A DNA stretch of 64,000 bases from Flavobacterium fontis. GTDB taxonomy: Bacteria; Bacteroidota; Bacteroidia; Flavobacteriales; Flavobacteriaceae. The notes beneath the pieces are model-generated. The model had not been told where the DNA came from. It saw nothing but the letters and a program-made list of their open reading frames with translations, and did no database searches. The stretch is from positions 62,001-126,000 of the forward strand of contig NZ_FQVQ01000006.1 of assembly GCF_900129405.1 (NCBI RefSeq), given 5' to 3'. This document shows positions 33,045 through 43,230 of the stretch, piece by piece. The position numbers and the translations under genes were made by a program. How positions within the stretch are numbered: the stretch's first letter is position 1; the number at the start of each line of letters is the position of its first letter.

Positions 33045-35510
33045 ATGATGCAAAAAATTCAAGCCTACCTTCAAAAAGGATATCCTCATTTGTTAGCCAT
33101 TTCGGGATTTATCCTTGTAGCGGTAATCTATTTTTATCCCATTTTACAAGGAAGAAAAATTTACCAAAGCGATATTGTACAATATACGGGTATGGCCAAG
33201 GAGCAAAATGATTTTCGCGCTACTTATGATACCGAGCCGTATTGGACCAATAGCGCCTTTGGGGGAATGCCCACGTACCAATTGGGGGCAAAATACCCGC
33301 ACGATTACATCGGTGCAATCGACGATATAGTACGGTTTTTACCGCGTCCTGCCGATTATTTATGGCTCTATTTTATAGGGTTTTACGTGCTTATGCTCGT
33401 GCTTAAAACCGATCCATTGAAAGCTTTCTTTGGGGCCTTAGCCTTTGGTTTTTCAACCTATTTGATTGTCATTTTGGGGGTGGGGCACAACGCCAAAGCC
33501 CACGCAATTGCCTACATGCCGTTGGTCGTTGCCGGTGTTTTAGGGGTGTTTCAAAAACGGTATTTGTGGGGAGGTATTTTAACGCTTTTTGCAGTTGCGC
33601 TCGAAATCAATGCCAACCACTTTCAAATGACTTACTATTTGCTCATTATACTTTTGGGATTGGGTATTTATTACGGTATCAAAATGTTGCGCGAAAAGGA
33701 CTTTAACGCCTTGTGGAAAACCGCTGCCACCTTTGTCATCGCATTAATTCTGGCCATAGGGGCCAATGCCACCTCTCTTCTCGCTACCCAAGAATATGCA
33801 CAATTTAGTACCCGTGGAAAGAGTACCTTGCAACTGGAACCCGACGGAAAGCCCAAAACCGATAAGGCTACTCTTGACCGCAGTTATATCACTGAGTACA
33901 GTTACGGAATTGCCGAGAGTTTAAATCTTATTGCGCCTCGATTGTTTGGTGGAGGTAACGACGAAAAATTAAGCGACGACTCAAGCGTGTATCAATTCAT
34001 GTTGAATTACGGGGCAACCGAGTCGGAGGCCCGCCAGTTTACCGATGCGTATGCGCGAACCTACTGGGGAGAACAGCCTATTGTAGCGGCTCCTGCCTAT
34101 ATTGGGGCCGTTGTTTTCTTTCTTTTTGTTTTGGCCTTGTATCATGACAAACGTCAGCTTAAATGGGTCTTTTTTGGCGGTGCTTTGGTATCGTTGTTGC
34201 TTTCATGGGGGAAAAATTTCCCTGCCTTAACCGACTTTTTTATCGATTACGTTCCTTTGTACGATAAGTTTCGCGCGGTATCTTCAATTCAAGTCGTTTT
34301 GGAATTGTGTATACCGGTATTGGCGATTATGGGACTCCATGCGTTTATGACCACTGACGCCGAGAAGCGATGGAATAATTTGAAGAAAGCAGGGCTTACT
34401 TGTTTGGGTATTTTACTGCTGATTTTTTTCCTCAAAAGCAGTTTTAATTTTTCGGGGACTTTGGATGCGGATTTGCTTCGCATGTTTAGTGAAGGACAAG
34501 ATAAATCATTCGGTATAGGTTTTATCGACGCCCTTAAAGCCGATCGGGAAACCTTGTATGCTGCCGATTTGTTGCGCTCCGGATTTTTAATGGCCTTAGC
34601 CTTTGTGTTTCTTTGGCGTTTTTCTAAAGTAAAATTAGGCGCAATGAATACCATCCTCTGTGTCGGTATCGTTATGGTAATTGATTTGGTATTGGTCGAT
34701 AAAAAATATGTCGATAGTACTGATTTCGTCTCCGCTCATGAGGTTGATCGTCCTTTTCAAGCCACGCCCGCCGATGAACAAATCTTGCAAGACACTACCT
34801 ACTACCGAGTGTTGGATGTAGAAGGCAATATGAGCAGTGCCCGCGCGTCCTTTTTCCATAAATCGATAGGCGGATACAGTGCTGTTAAACCCCGTGCTAT
34901 TCAGGAGTTGTTTGACTATCAAATTGCCAAAAATAACAAAGAGGTATTGGATATGTTGAACATCAAATACATTATCCAAGTGAATGAAAAAGGGGAGCAG
35001 TTTCCCACATTTAACCCCAATGCCAATGGCAATGCTTGGTTTGTCCATTCGATTCAAGGCGTACCCTCGGATGATGCGGTAATGAAAAGCTTAGATACGT
35101 TGAAAACCAAGTCGGTTGCCGTTTATAATCGTAATGAGTTTAAACCCACAACAACGCGATTTGTGCGCGATACCACGGCTCGTGTACAACTCACAGCCTA
35201 CCGTCCCAATCAGTTGACCTATGTTTCCAACAGCAAGCATGAAGGTTTTGTAGTGTTTTCTGAAATGTATTACAAACCGGGGTGGCAGGCCAAAATCGAT
35301 GGAAAATCCGTAGCGTATGGCAAGGTAAACTTTGCATTACGGGGTATGGTTGTTCCCGCGGGTAAACACACGATCACGTTCACGTTTGAACCCCAAGTGG
35401 TAAAAACAGGCAGCATGGTATCGTTAGTCAGTTTTATCCTAATTGTGTTGTTATCCATTGTGGGTATTTATCTTGACCGTCGCCAACAGAAAGAACATTC
35501 TCCCTCGTAA
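33045..35510 (+). CDS. YfhO-like integral membrane protein
   Basis: 821 residues with about 13 membrane segments, an N-terminal GT-C-like half (first helix about 17-36; long first loop with YQSDIVQYTGMAKEQNDF and PYWTNSAFGGMPTYQ) and a C-terminal soluble domain from about 580 with beta strands ending in one more helix. In this superfamily the acidic first loop is catalytic in lipid-linked sugar transfer; the B. subtilis YfhO relative is implicated in decorating teichoic acid. Which glycan it acts on here is unknown. In an operon with a glycosyltransferase and a flippase, supporting an envelope glycan role. Confidence 0.88.
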   Translation: MMQKIQAYLQKGYPHLLAISGFILVAVIYFYPILQGRKIYQSDIVQYTGMAKEQNDFRATYDTEPYWTNSAFGGMPTYQLGAKYPHDYIGAIDDIVRFLPRPADYLWLYFIGFYVLMLVLKTDPLKAFFGALAFGFSTYLIVILGVGHNAKAHAIAYMPLVVAGVLGVFQKRYLWGGILTLFAVALEINANHFQMTYYLLIILLGLGIYYGIKMLREKDFNALWKTAATFVIALILAIGANATSLLATQEYAQFSTRGKSTLQLEPDGKPKTDKATLDRSYITEYSYGIAESLNLIAPRLFGGGNDEKLSDDSSVYQFMLNYGATESEARQFTDAYARTYWGEQPIVAAPAYIGAVVFFLFVLALYHDKRQLKWVFFGGALVSLLLSWGKNFPALTDFFIDYVPLYDKFRAVSSIQVVLELCIPVLAIMGLHAFMTTDAEKRWNNLKKAGLTCLGILLLIFFLKSSFNFSGTLDADLLRMFSEGQDKSFGIGFIDALKADRETLYAADLLRSGFLMALAFVFLWRFSKVKLGAMNTILCVGIVMVIDLVLVDKKYVDSTDFVSAHEVDRPFQATPADEQILQDTTYYRVLDVEGNMSSARASFFHKSIGGYSAVKPRAIQELFDYQIAKNNKEVLDMLNIKYIIQVNEKGEQFPTFNPNANGNAWFVHSIQGVPSDDAVMKSLDTLKTKSVAVYNRNEFKPTTTRFVRDTTARVQLTAYRPNQLTYVSNSKHEGFVVFSEMYYKPGWQAKIDGKSVAYGKVNFALRGMVVPAGKHTITFTFEPQVVKTGSMVSLVSFILIVLLSIVGIYLDRRQQKEHSPS

Positions 35511-35513
35511 GGT

Positions 35514-36809
35514 ATGAGTACCCCTAAGGAAAAAGTTTTAATCATCACCTACTATTGGCCACCTGCGGGAGGGCCGGGCGTACAGCGTTGGTTAAAATTT
35601 GTAAAATACCTTCCCGATTTTGACGTGACTCCTTATGTGTATGTGCCCGAAAATCCTAGTTATCCTATACAAGATACGGGATTACTTCGTGAAGTGTCGG
35701 AGAAGGCTATCGTGATCAAAAAGAGAATTCGCGAGCCCTACCAATGGGCAGCATTGTTTTCAAAAAAATCGACCCAAAAAATCAGTTCTGGGATTATACC
35801 CGCAGCCCAAAAACAATCGGTGTTACAAAAATTTCTGCTATGGGTTCGGGGCAATATTTTTATTCCTGATGCTCGCTTTTTATGGGTAAAACCGTCGGTT
35901 CATTTTTTAAAAAATTATATAGAAAAAGAGGGAATTACCACGATCATTACTTCGGGTCCTCCACACAGTTTGCATTTAATTGGTCAGCAATTGCGGGCCT
36001 CGATGAATGTAAAATGGATAGCCGATTTTCGTGATCCCTGGACGACCATTGGGTACCACAAAGCCTTGAAATTATCCCGGTATGCCGCCAAAATTCACCG
36101 TGACTTAGAGCGACAAGTGTTGCAAAGCGCCGATCATATTTTGGTGACGAGCCCCACCACAAAAGAAGAATTTTCTGCGCTTACTTCCCAACCCATCACG
36201 GTCATCACCAATGGCTATGATACGGAACAAGTTCCCCCACAAACCTTGGATACGTCGTTTTCCCTTGCGCATATCGGTTCGTTTCTTTCCGACCGAAATC
36301 CGATTATATTATGGGAAGTTTTAGCCGAACTTATTCATGAAAATTCTCAGTTTGCTGCTGATTTTTCCTTGAAGTTAATCGGTAAAGTCAGTGAAGAAGT
36401 GTTGCAAAGCATTTCCCAGTATCAACTGAATCCGTACGTGAATAATTTGGGGTATGTAGCCCATGACGAAGCCGTAGCGCATCAACGTAAATCCCAAGTT
36501 TTACTATTGATCGAAATTGACTCACCCGATACCCGCAGTATTATCCCTGGAAAATTATTTGAATATATGGTTTCTGGTCGTCCGATTATTGCATTGGGTC
36601 CGAAAGGTTCTGATTTTGCCGAAATTGTGCAATCCACCAATACAGGCACGTTTTTTACCTATGCGGAAAAAGTCGCCTTGAAACAAAAAATTAGCGAACT
36701 TTACACGCAGTATCAAGCGGGTAATCTCCAGTCACATCCCGTGGGACTGCAACAGTATTCGCGAAAGCAACTCACCCAAGCGTTGGTTCAACTAATTCAT
36801 TCCGTTTAA
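35514..36809 (+). CDS. Glycosyltransferase, GT4-like (GT-B fold)
   Basis: 431 residues. N-terminal VLIITYYWPPAGGPGVQRW is the usual GT4 entry strand-loop. TSGPPHSLHLIG and ADFRDPW (about 165-172) form the donor cleft; the C-terminal domain has HIGSFLSDRNP and the conserved Glu stretch DSPDTRSIIPGKLFEYMVSGRPIIAL that binds the nucleotide-sugar. Transfers an activated sugar, donor unknown. Starts four bases after the YfhO-like gene and ends directly before the flippase ATG. Confidence 0.9.
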   Translation: MSTPKEKVLIITYYWPPAGGPGVQRWLKFVKYLPDFDVTPYVYVPENPSYPIQDTGLLREVSEKAIVIKKRIREPYQWAALFSKKSTQKISSGIIPAAQKQSVLQKFLLWVRGNIFIPDARFLWVKPSVHFLKNYIEKEGITTIITSGPPHSLHLIGQQLRASMNVKWIADFRDPWTTIGYHKALKLSRYAAKIHRDLERQVLQSADHILVTSPTTKEEFSALTSQPITVITNGYDTEQVPPQTLDTSFSLAHIGSFLSDRNPIILWEVLAELIHENSQFAADFSLKLIGKVSEEVLQSISQYQLNPYVNNLGYVAHDEAVAHQRKSQVLLLIEIDSPDTRSIIPGKLFEYMVSGRPIIALGPKGSDFAEIVQSTNTGTFFTYAEKVALKQKISELYTQYQAGNLQSHPVGLQQYSRKQLTQALVQLIHSV

Positions 36810-38276
36810 ATGGGAATCGTTCAAAATCAATCCATTAAGAATACCGTCATTACCTTTTTCGGTTTTGGAATTGGTGCGATTAATGCCTTGTTTTTTTATA
36901 CCCATTTTTTAGGAAAAGAACATTATGGCATTGTTTCGACCTTGCTTTCTGGGGCTAATATCATGATGCCCTTGATGGCTTTTGGCGCACAAAACACCAT
37001 CATTCGGTTTTATACTCAATACGATTCAGAGGCCAAGCGAGAGCGTTTTCTTGCATTTATGGCGTTGGTTCCTTTTTACTTAATGATTCCGATTGGCGTA
37101 TTGTTTTACTGTTTTTACGATAGCATCGCGTCCTATTGGGTGACTGAAAATCCTACGTTACAACCCTTTTTCGGATTAATTCCGGTTATTGGATTTCTAA
37201 TGGCCTATTTTGAAGTTTTTTATGCCTGGGTTAAAGTGCATTTGCGTTCGGTATATGGCAACTTTATTTATGAGGTTTTCGGACGGGCTTTAATCATGTT
37301 TCATTTGATTTTACTTCATTTTGATTACCTCACGAAGGCACAATTTATATACAGTGTTACAGGGATTTATGCGTTACAAACGGTAGTCATGTTTGCTTAT
37401 GCGATGCGGGTGCGACGCCCTTCTTTTGCCTTACAAATTCCGCATAATTTTAAAGAGATATTTTATTATTCTTCCTTCATTATCGTATCGGGAGGCATTG
37501 CGGTTATGTTGGTCGATTTTGATAAAGTAATGATTCCGCAATATCTACCTATCGCACACAATGCAGTGTATTCGGTAGCCATTTTTATTGCCACCGTTAT
37601 CGCAGTGCCTTACCGTGCGATGAATCAAATTGTATCCCCCATAACGGCGCGCTTGATGGTGCAAGAAAAATGGGATGAATTGCAAGAATTATATCAAAAA
37701 ACATCCATCAATTTACAAATCACGGGCGGGCTGTTGTTGGTGTTGATTTTAACCAATATCCACATGTTGTATCGCATTATTCCTGATAATTATGACGGGG
37801 GCGTTTGGGTGGTATTTATGATTGGGATTTCTAAGTATTACGATGTGCTTTTGGGCAATAACAACGCGATAATTGTCAATACCCGATACTACCGTATGGT
37901 TTTGTTTTTTGGGGTGGCTACTGTGGTGTTGATGATTGTTTTGAATGCTATTTGTATTCCTTTATATGGAATCAATGGTTCGGCTTTGGCAACATTACTG
38001 ACAATTATGCTGTATAATACAGTGAAATTTGTTTTTGTCGTTAAGAAGTTAAAACTCTTTCCTTTTACCCAGCATACGGTTCGATCGGTAGTAGTTTTAC
38101 TGGTAGTTTTTGGATTATTTTATGCCTGGGAATTTCCTTTCCACCCGATAATCAATATTGGGTTTAAATCGTTATTAGTTGCGCCACTGTATCTTTTTGC
38201 GCATTATTATTGGCGCGTTTCCGAGGAGGTAAATGAAGTAATGGATCGTTTTTTACCTCGTTTTTTAAAGCGATAA
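36810..38276 (+). CDS. MOP-superfamily oligosaccharide flippase (Wzx-like)
   Basis: 488 residues, about 12-14 membrane helices, of the polysaccharide-flippase type. MGIVQNQSIKNTVITFFGFGIGAINALFFY is the typical start; a long central helix pair (FLAFMALVPFYLMIPIGVLFYCFY) and GVATVVLMIVLNAICIPLYGINGSALATLL are characteristic. Moves a lipid-linked glycan across the inner membrane. Starts right at the stop of the glycosyltransferase gene; the operon has no polymerase or sugar-nucleotide genes here, so the rest of the pathway must be encoded elsewhere. Confidence 0.9.
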   Translation: MGIVQNQSIKNTVITFFGFGIGAINALFFYTHFLGKEHYGIVSTLLSGANIMMPLMAFGAQNTIIRFYTQYDSEAKRERFLAFMALVPFYLMIPIGVLFYCFYDSIASYWVTENPTLQPFFGLIPVIGFLMAYFEVFYAWVKVHLRSVYGNFIYEVFGRALIMFHLILLHFDYLTKAQFIYSVTGIYALQTVVMFAYAMRVRRPSFALQIPHNFKEIFYYSSFIIVSGGIAVMLVDFDKVMIPQYLPIAHNAVYSVAIFIATVIAVPYRAMNQIVSPITARLMVQEKWDELQELYQKTSINLQITGGLLLVLILTNIHMLYRIIPDNYDGGVWVVFMIGISKYYDVLLGNNNAIIVNTRYYRMVLFFGVATVVLMIVLNAICIPLYGINGSALATLLTIMLYNTVKFVFVVKKLKLFPFTQHTVRSVVVLLVVFGLFYAWEFPFHPIINIGFKSLLVAPLYLFAHYYWRVSEEVNEVMDRFLPRFLKR

Positions 38277-38280
38277 AAAA

Positions 38281-38312
38281 GAGAAAACCCTGTAATCCTA
38301 GAACTACAGGGT
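38281..38312 (-). terminator. Terminator for the repeat protein gene
   Basis: Eight-base stem ACCCTGTA (38287-38294) with TACAGGGT (38305-38312). On the minus strand the hairpin is followed by TTTTCTCTTTTTT, so it terminates the gene at 38345-38971; the plus strand lacks a T-run. Confidence 0.75.
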
Positions 38313-38344
38313 CTCCGAATCAAACTAACTAACCCAAACTTTAT

Positions 38345-38971
38345 TTACTCTTCATTTGCTATAGATTCCGACGTTTCTTCTTGTCTTGTATTTTGGTCTG
38401 TTGTACGGTAGTAATAGCCTCCAGGGGTATAATGGGTGCTTGAACCGTAATAGGTGGTTGAACAGGTGGCTTGCTCATAGTAATTGGGTGTAAAACCTTG
38501 ACGTTTAACGCTGCCCACGGTATGGACGATTTGACCCAAGCGGTTGTAAACGATTCGCATACCGCCAATTTGCGTTAGCGCAAAACGGTTGTAGTACATG
38601 AACACACTTCCAATTCGACTGACCCGATCACGACTATCATAGTTGATGAATGTATTACCCACGCGTCGTACACGTCCAAAGGAGTCAAATTCAATCAAAA
38701 CCCCGTAATTTACAGGGCGACTTTCTCGCGCCATAGTTTTGGAGCTAGCCCCGCGGAAGTAGTAGCTACCTCCAACATCTTCGGGACGGGTATTGAAGTC
38801 AAAATCACCATTCAAGAACACATAAAATACAATCCCGCGTTCCATAAATTGAATCGGTTCGGCTTCATTGAAGTGTAGACCATGACGGTGGTTAGCAAAC
38901 TCCAAAGTAGTGGCATGAGCCCAAGTGTTAAAAGCGAACACTAAACTGGATAAAAGCGTAATAGTTTTCAT
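38345..38971 (-). CDS. Secreted protein with short beta repeats, function unknown
   Basis: 208 residues. Signal peptide MKTITLLSSLVFAFNTWAHA. From about residue 90 to 155 there are about four copies of an 18-19-residue unit of the form hxYnxxGRVxRIGxxx: IEFDSFGRVRRVGNTF, INYDSRDRVSRIGSVF, MYYNRFALTQIGGMR, IVYNRLGQIVHTVGSV. This looks like a short beta-strand repeat, reminiscent of YD or WD-like hairpin repeats but shorter. The C-terminus is Tyr/Thr-rich and charged. Exported, probably a structural or binding surface protein; I recognise no family. Confidence 0.75.
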   Translation of the reverse strand: MKTITLLSSLVFAFNTWAHATTLEFANHRHGLHFNEAEPIQFMERGIVFYVFLNGDFDFNTRPEDVGGSYYFRGASSKTMARESRPVNYGVLIEFDSFGRVRRVGNTFINYDSRDRVSRIGSVFMYYNRFALTQIGGMRIVYNRLGQIVHTVGSVKRQGFTPNYYEQATCSTTYYGSSTHYTPGGYYYRTTDQNTRQEETSESIANEE

Positions 38972-39162
38972 AAGGCATTCGGTTTACGGTTGGTGCTTAC
39001 TCTTTCGATTTTCAGCTTCTTCGATCATTGTGATGTAAAGGTATTTTCAATTGCTGTGCCATCTTTATCGATTGAATTGTCAACGATTTGTTAATGATTT
39101 TTAACCTGTTGAATGCAAAAGTCTTAGTGCAAGTGACTGCTTTATTTTCAACATTATTTTAG

Positions 39163-39170
39163 TATATTTG
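39163..39170 (+). promoter_or_regulatory. Predicted -7 element for the M28 peptidase gene
   Basis: TATATTTG, fitting TAnnTTTG, 36 bases before the ATG at 39206. Confidence 0.6.
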
Positions 39171-39205
39171 ACCCCACAACAAACCACTTTATTGAAGATT
39201 ACCCC

Positions 39206-40387
39206 ATGAAAAAAAACCTACTGGTCCTTATTTCTTTAGTTGGATTCCAATTTGCCTCCAATGCCCAATCTTTTATTCAAGCCTACGCCAACATTGCCAA
39301 TCAGTGTTCCCAAACGAATATCACGAACAGTTTGACTGAGTTTGAAGGTTTAGGTGTAAAACGTCGTGGCACCGCAGCCTTGCAAAATACTTTAGATTGG
39401 TTGAAGAGCAAATACCTTAGCTATGGCTACACGGCCAACCAGCTTCAAGAGTTTTCCTACACCTATTCGGGTTCGTCAGCCGTATGTAAAAATTTAGTAG
39501 TTACCAAAATCGGTACCACTTATCCCAATACCTATGTCATTATATGTGGTCATTATGATTCTATTGTAGGGACAGGAACCAATGATAATGGGAGTGGGGT
39601 AGCGGCTATTTTGGAAGTCGCGCGCTTATTGCAAAATGTTCCCACGGAATATTCCATTCGTTTTATCAATTTCTCTGGAGAAGAAGATGGTTTGCGAGGC
39701 AGTCAAAATTATGTCAACACGGTCGTAAATGGCACTACTCCCAAAATGAGCATCCGTTTGGTATTCAATATTGATCAAGTAGGCGGAGTTGCCGGAGAAA
39801 TCAACGATACGATTACTTGTGAGCGCGATACAGGGAGTCCAACGTCCAATAATGCAGCTTCCAATGCCATGACGCAACAATTGATTACTTGTACTGAATT
39901 GTATTCGCCCCTAAATACCAATTTGTCGTATGCCTATGCCTCCGATTATATGACATTTGAAGATAACGGTGAAATCATCACAGGGTTTTATGAAACCAAT
40001 GAAACAACGCACCGACACACGGCTACCGATTTATTGGTCAATATGGATCCGGTGTACAACTATAAAGTGGCCCAAGCTGCTACGGGGGCAATGTTGCATT
40101 TTGCAGTAGCGAGTACCACCCTAAGCACATCATCGGCGCAGGAATATCAAATGTCTGTTTTCCCCAATCCAGCGACGAATGAGATTTATTGGAATTTGGG
40201 GACATTTCCCAAAAATGAGTATCAATTTAGCCTGATTGACAGCACCGGTAAAGTGGTATTATCCCAAGTGGTTACCGATGCACCTTTGGTCAAGGGGTTT
40301 GCCGTAGGTCATTTGGCCCGTGGCATGTACATGGCGGTGATGGAATCGGATTCCACCCGCGTTACCCGCAAGATTGTTTTAGAATAA
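39206..40387 (+). CDS. M28-family aminopeptidase with T9SS sorting domain
   Basis: 393 residues. Signal peptide to about residue 20. Residues ~100-300 are a dizinc M28 peptidase: GHYDSI (His116, Asp118), TNDNGSGVAAILEVARLL with metal-bridging Asp127, FSGEEDGLRGS with the catalytic Glu and metal ligand (Glu159/160), and FNIDQVGG. The last ~75 residues (MSVFPNPATNEIYWN... to RKIVLE) are a type A T9SS C-terminal domain, so the enzyme is exported across the outer membrane and probably attached to the surface. Likely processes peptides to free amino acids. Confidence 0.93.
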   Translation: MKKNLLVLISLVGFQFASNAQSFIQAYANIANQCSQTNITNSLTEFEGLGVKRRGTAALQNTLDWLKSKYLSYGYTANQLQEFSYTYSGSSAVCKNLVVTKIGTTYPNTYVIICGHYDSIVGTGTNDNGSGVAAILEVARLLQNVPTEYSIRFINFSGEEDGLRGSQNYVNTVVNGTTPKMSIRLVFNIDQVGGVAGEINDTITCERDTGSPTSNNAASNAMTQQLITCTELYSPLNTNLSYAYASDYMTFEDNGEIITGFYETNETTHRHTATDLLVNMDPVYNYKVAQAATGAMLHFAVASTTLSTSSAQEYQMSVFPNPATNEIYWNLGTFPKNEYQFSLIDSTGKVVLSQVVTDAPLVKGFAVGHLARGMYMAVMESDSTRVTRKIVLE

Positions 40388-40395
40388 AAAATAGC

Positions 40396-40426
40396 AAAAA
40401 CCCCTTCCTGATACGAAGGGGTTTTT
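40396..40426. terminator. Bidirectional terminator between peptidase and uvrA
   Basis: AAAAACCCCTT (40396-40406) pairs with AAGGGGTTTTT (40416-40426). It has A-runs on one side and T-runs on the other, so it can end transcription from both converging genes; uvrA stops three bases beyond it. Confidence 0.9.
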
Positions 40427-40428
40427 CA

Positions 40429-43218
40429 TTATAACTTTGCTTTTAAGTATTGGCCTGTAATCGATGCGGGATTTTTAACAATTTCCTCAGGAGTACCAAA
40501 AGCCAACAATTGGCCTCCATTTTCGCCACCCTCAGGGCCCAAATCAATAATCCAATCGGCACATTTGATTAAATCCAAATTATGCTCAATTACGATGATA
40601 GAGTGGCCTTTTTCGATGAGTGCATCAAAGGATGCGAGTAGCTTCTTGATGTCGTGAAAATGAAGTCCAGTAGTAGGTTCATCAAAAACAAATAGTGCTT
40701 TTTCTTTGGTTGCGCCTTTCACAAGAAATGAAGCGAGTTTTATGCGTTGCGCTTCACCGCCCGATAAAGTGGACGAAGACTGTCCCAGCTGCACATATCC
40801 TAAACCGACATCTTGTAAGGGTTGTAATTTTTGTACAATTTTATTTAGTTCGTGTTTTTTAAAAAAGGCAATGGCCTCATCAATGGTTAAGTTGAGTATC
40901 GCATCGATGTTGAGACCGTTACATTGAACTTCCAAAATTTCTTTCTTAAAACGTTTACCACCACAGGTTTCACAGGGCAATTCCACATCGGCCATGAATA
41001 CCATTTCCACATTAATCGTTCCGTCACCTTTGCACGTTTCACAGCGTCCACCCTCTACATTAAACGAAAAATGTTTGGGTTGGTAGCCGCGTATTTTGGA
41101 TAGTTTTTCCTTGGCAAACAAATCCCGAATGTCATCGTAGGCTTTGATGTAAGTAACAGGATTTGAACGCGAGCTACGGCCAATTGGATTTTGATCGACA
41201 TATTCAATATGATGAATCCGATGGTAGTGGCCTTGCATATCGCTAAATTGCCCCGCTTTTTCGCCAATACCTTCAAGTTTTTTTTGCAAAGCAGGGAAAA
41301 GAATTCGTTTGACCAATGTACTCTTACCACTACCCGAAACCCCGGTAATTACGGTAAGACACTCCAATGGAAATCGGACGTCTACGTTTTGTAGGTTGTG
41401 TTCTCTAGCGCCTAAAATGTCGATATAAGCCGACCATTTTCTACGAACTTTTGGCACTGGAATTTCCATTGTACCGTTTAAATATTGAGCCGTTAACGAG
41501 TTGGCCTCTAAAATTTCAGAAAAAGTTCCTTGCGCCACTAATTCGCCTCCCAAACTCCCCGCTTCGGGACCGATATCGATTATCATATCGGCTTCCCGCA
41601 TGATATCTTCGTCATGTTCAACCACAATGACCGTGTTGCCCAAATCGCGAAGGTTTTTTAACACTTCAATAAGCAATTCCGTGTCCTTGGGATGCAAACC
41701 GATACTGGGTTCATCAAGAATGTACATCGAACCCACTAAACTGCTGCCTAATGAGGTTGCCAAATTAATACGTTGCGATTCTCCGCCCGAGAGTGTGGCC
41801 GAGTTGCGGTTTAATGTAAGGTAATCTAAGCCTACATTTTTTAAAAAACGCAAACGGTTTTTAATTTCCAACAAGAGTCTTTTGGCCACTTGCGCATCGT
41901 GTTCCGATAATTGCAGTGTTTCAAAAAATGGTAATAACGTCCGAATAGGCATGCCTACGAGTTCGCCGAGGGTTTTCCCGCCAACGTGCACATATTGCGC
42001 TTCCTCACGTAGCCGTTTTCCTTTACATACGGGACATTTCGTTTTCCCGCGGTAACGGGATAGCATGACCCGATTTTGTATTTTATAGTTTTTTTCCTCT
42101 AATTCCTTAAAAAAATCATGCAGCCCGACAAAGAAGCTATTTCCCTGCCACACCAACTCCTTTTGGGCAGGTTCCAATTGGAAAAACGGTTTGTGAATGG
42201 GGAAATCGAATTTGTAAGCGTTATTTACCAATTGATCGCGATACCAACTCATGCTTTCGCCACGCCAAGGAAAAATTGCATTTTCAAATACCGATAAAGC
42301 CGTATTTGGAATAACCAGATATTCATCGATACCGATAATATTTCCATAGCCTTCACAACGTGGGCAAGCGCCATAGGGATTATTAAAGCTGAACAAATGA
42401 ATGTTGGGTTCAAGGAAAGTCAACCCATCAAGTTCAAAGTTGGTATTAAATTCAGTACAAATTTCGTGATCTGCCGACGCAATGTAGCAGGTTCCTTTTC
42501 CTTCGTAAAAAGCCGTTTGAATGGCATCGGCTAAACGGTTGTAAAAGGCCTCTTCCTCTTTGACCACAATGCGATCAATAACTAAACGAATATTTTCCTT
42601 GGGGACCGATTTTAGGTCAATTTCATCCAAACGCAACATTTCATTGTCCACCAAAATACGGATAAAACCTTGTTGTAGAAGAACGTTGAGTTTGTCCTCT
42701 ATAGCTCTCCCTTCTTCCACATGAATAGGAGCAAGCAGCAACCAACGGGTTTCGGGCGCTAAGGTCTTCACATGATCAATAACAGAAGAAACGGTATCTT
42801 TTTTTACTTCATTTCCCGAAATCGGTGAAATAGTTTTCCCAATGCGTGCGTAAAGCAATTTTAAGTAGTCATAAATTTCTGTAGAGGTGCCTACGGTCGA
42901 ACGCGCATTGGTGGTGTTAACTTTTTGCTCAATGGCTATAGCTGGCGCGATTCCTTTGATATACTCAACCTTGGGTTTATCAAGGCGACCCAAGAATTGA
43001 CGGGCATAAGCCGATAAACTCTCTACATAACGTCGTTGACCTTCCGCATAGAGCGTGTCAAAAGCAATTGACGACTTACCAGAACCTGATAGTCCCGTGA
43101 TAACGACCAATTGATTACGAGGAATGGCGAGGTTAAGATGTTTAAGATTGTGAATACTAGCCCCTTTGATTAGAATGTTTTTTTTGGGCTCTAATTCGAC
43201 TAACTTTTCCGAAAGCAT
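40429..43218 (-). CDS. uvrA: Excinuclease ABC subunit A
   Basis: 929 residues from ATG 43218. UvrA dimer finds helix-distorting DNA lesions in nucleotide excision repair. Two ABC modules: Walker A GLSGSGKSS near 46 and GVSGSGKSTL near 642, with signatures LSGGESQRINLA and LSGGEAQRIKLA and Walker B LDEPSIGL and FDEPTTGL. Zinc sites include CPRCEGYG, CPVCKGKR and CETCKGDG...CETCGGKR. A TTG at 43233 could give a longer version but lies inside a TATCTTTG promoter element, so ATG 43218 is preferred. Slightly shorter than the E. coli protein. Confidence 0.97.
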   Translation of the reverse strand: MLSEKLVELEPKKNILIKGASIHNLKHLNLAIPRNQLVVITGLSGSGKSSIAFDTLYAEGQRRYVESLSAYARQFLGRLDKPKVEYIKGIAPAIAIEQKVNTTNARSTVGTSTEIYDYLKLLYARIGKTISPISGNEVKKDTVSSVIDHVKTLAPETRWLLLAPIHVEEGRAIEDKLNVLLQQGFIRILVDNEMLRLDEIDLKSVPKENIRLVIDRIVVKEEEAFYNRLADAIQTAFYEGKGTCYIASADHEICTEFNTNFELDGLTFLEPNIHLFSFNNPYGACPRCEGYGNIIGIDEYLVIPNTALSVFENAIFPWRGESMSWYRDQLVNNAYKFDFPIHKPFFQLEPAQKELVWQGNSFFVGLHDFFKELEEKNYKIQNRVMLSRYRGKTKCPVCKGKRLREEAQYVHVGGKTLGELVGMPIRTLLPFFETLQLSEHDAQVAKRLLLEIKNRLRFLKNVGLDYLTLNRNSATLSGGESQRINLATSLGSSLVGSMYILDEPSIGLHPKDTELLIEVLKNLRDLGNTVIVVEHDEDIMREADMIIDIGPEAGSLGGELVAQGTFSEILEANSLTAQYLNGTMEIPVPKVRRKWSAYIDILGAREHNLQNVDVRFPLECLTVITGVSGSGKSTLVKRILFPALQKKLEGIGEKAGQFSDMQGHYHRIHHIEYVDQNPIGRSSRSNPVTYIKAYDDIRDLFAKEKLSKIRGYQPKHFSFNVEGGRCETCKGDGTINVEMVFMADVELPCETCGGKRFKKEILEVQCNGLNIDAILNLTIDEAIAFFKKHELNKIVQKLQPLQDVGLGYVQLGQSSSTLSGGEAQRIKLASFLVKGATKEKALFVFDEPTTGLHFHDIKKLLASFDALIEKGHSIIVIEHNLDLIKCADWIIDLGPEGGENGGQLLAFGTPEEIVKNPASITGQYLKAKL

Positions 43219-43230
43219 TTCTTTTTTTTT

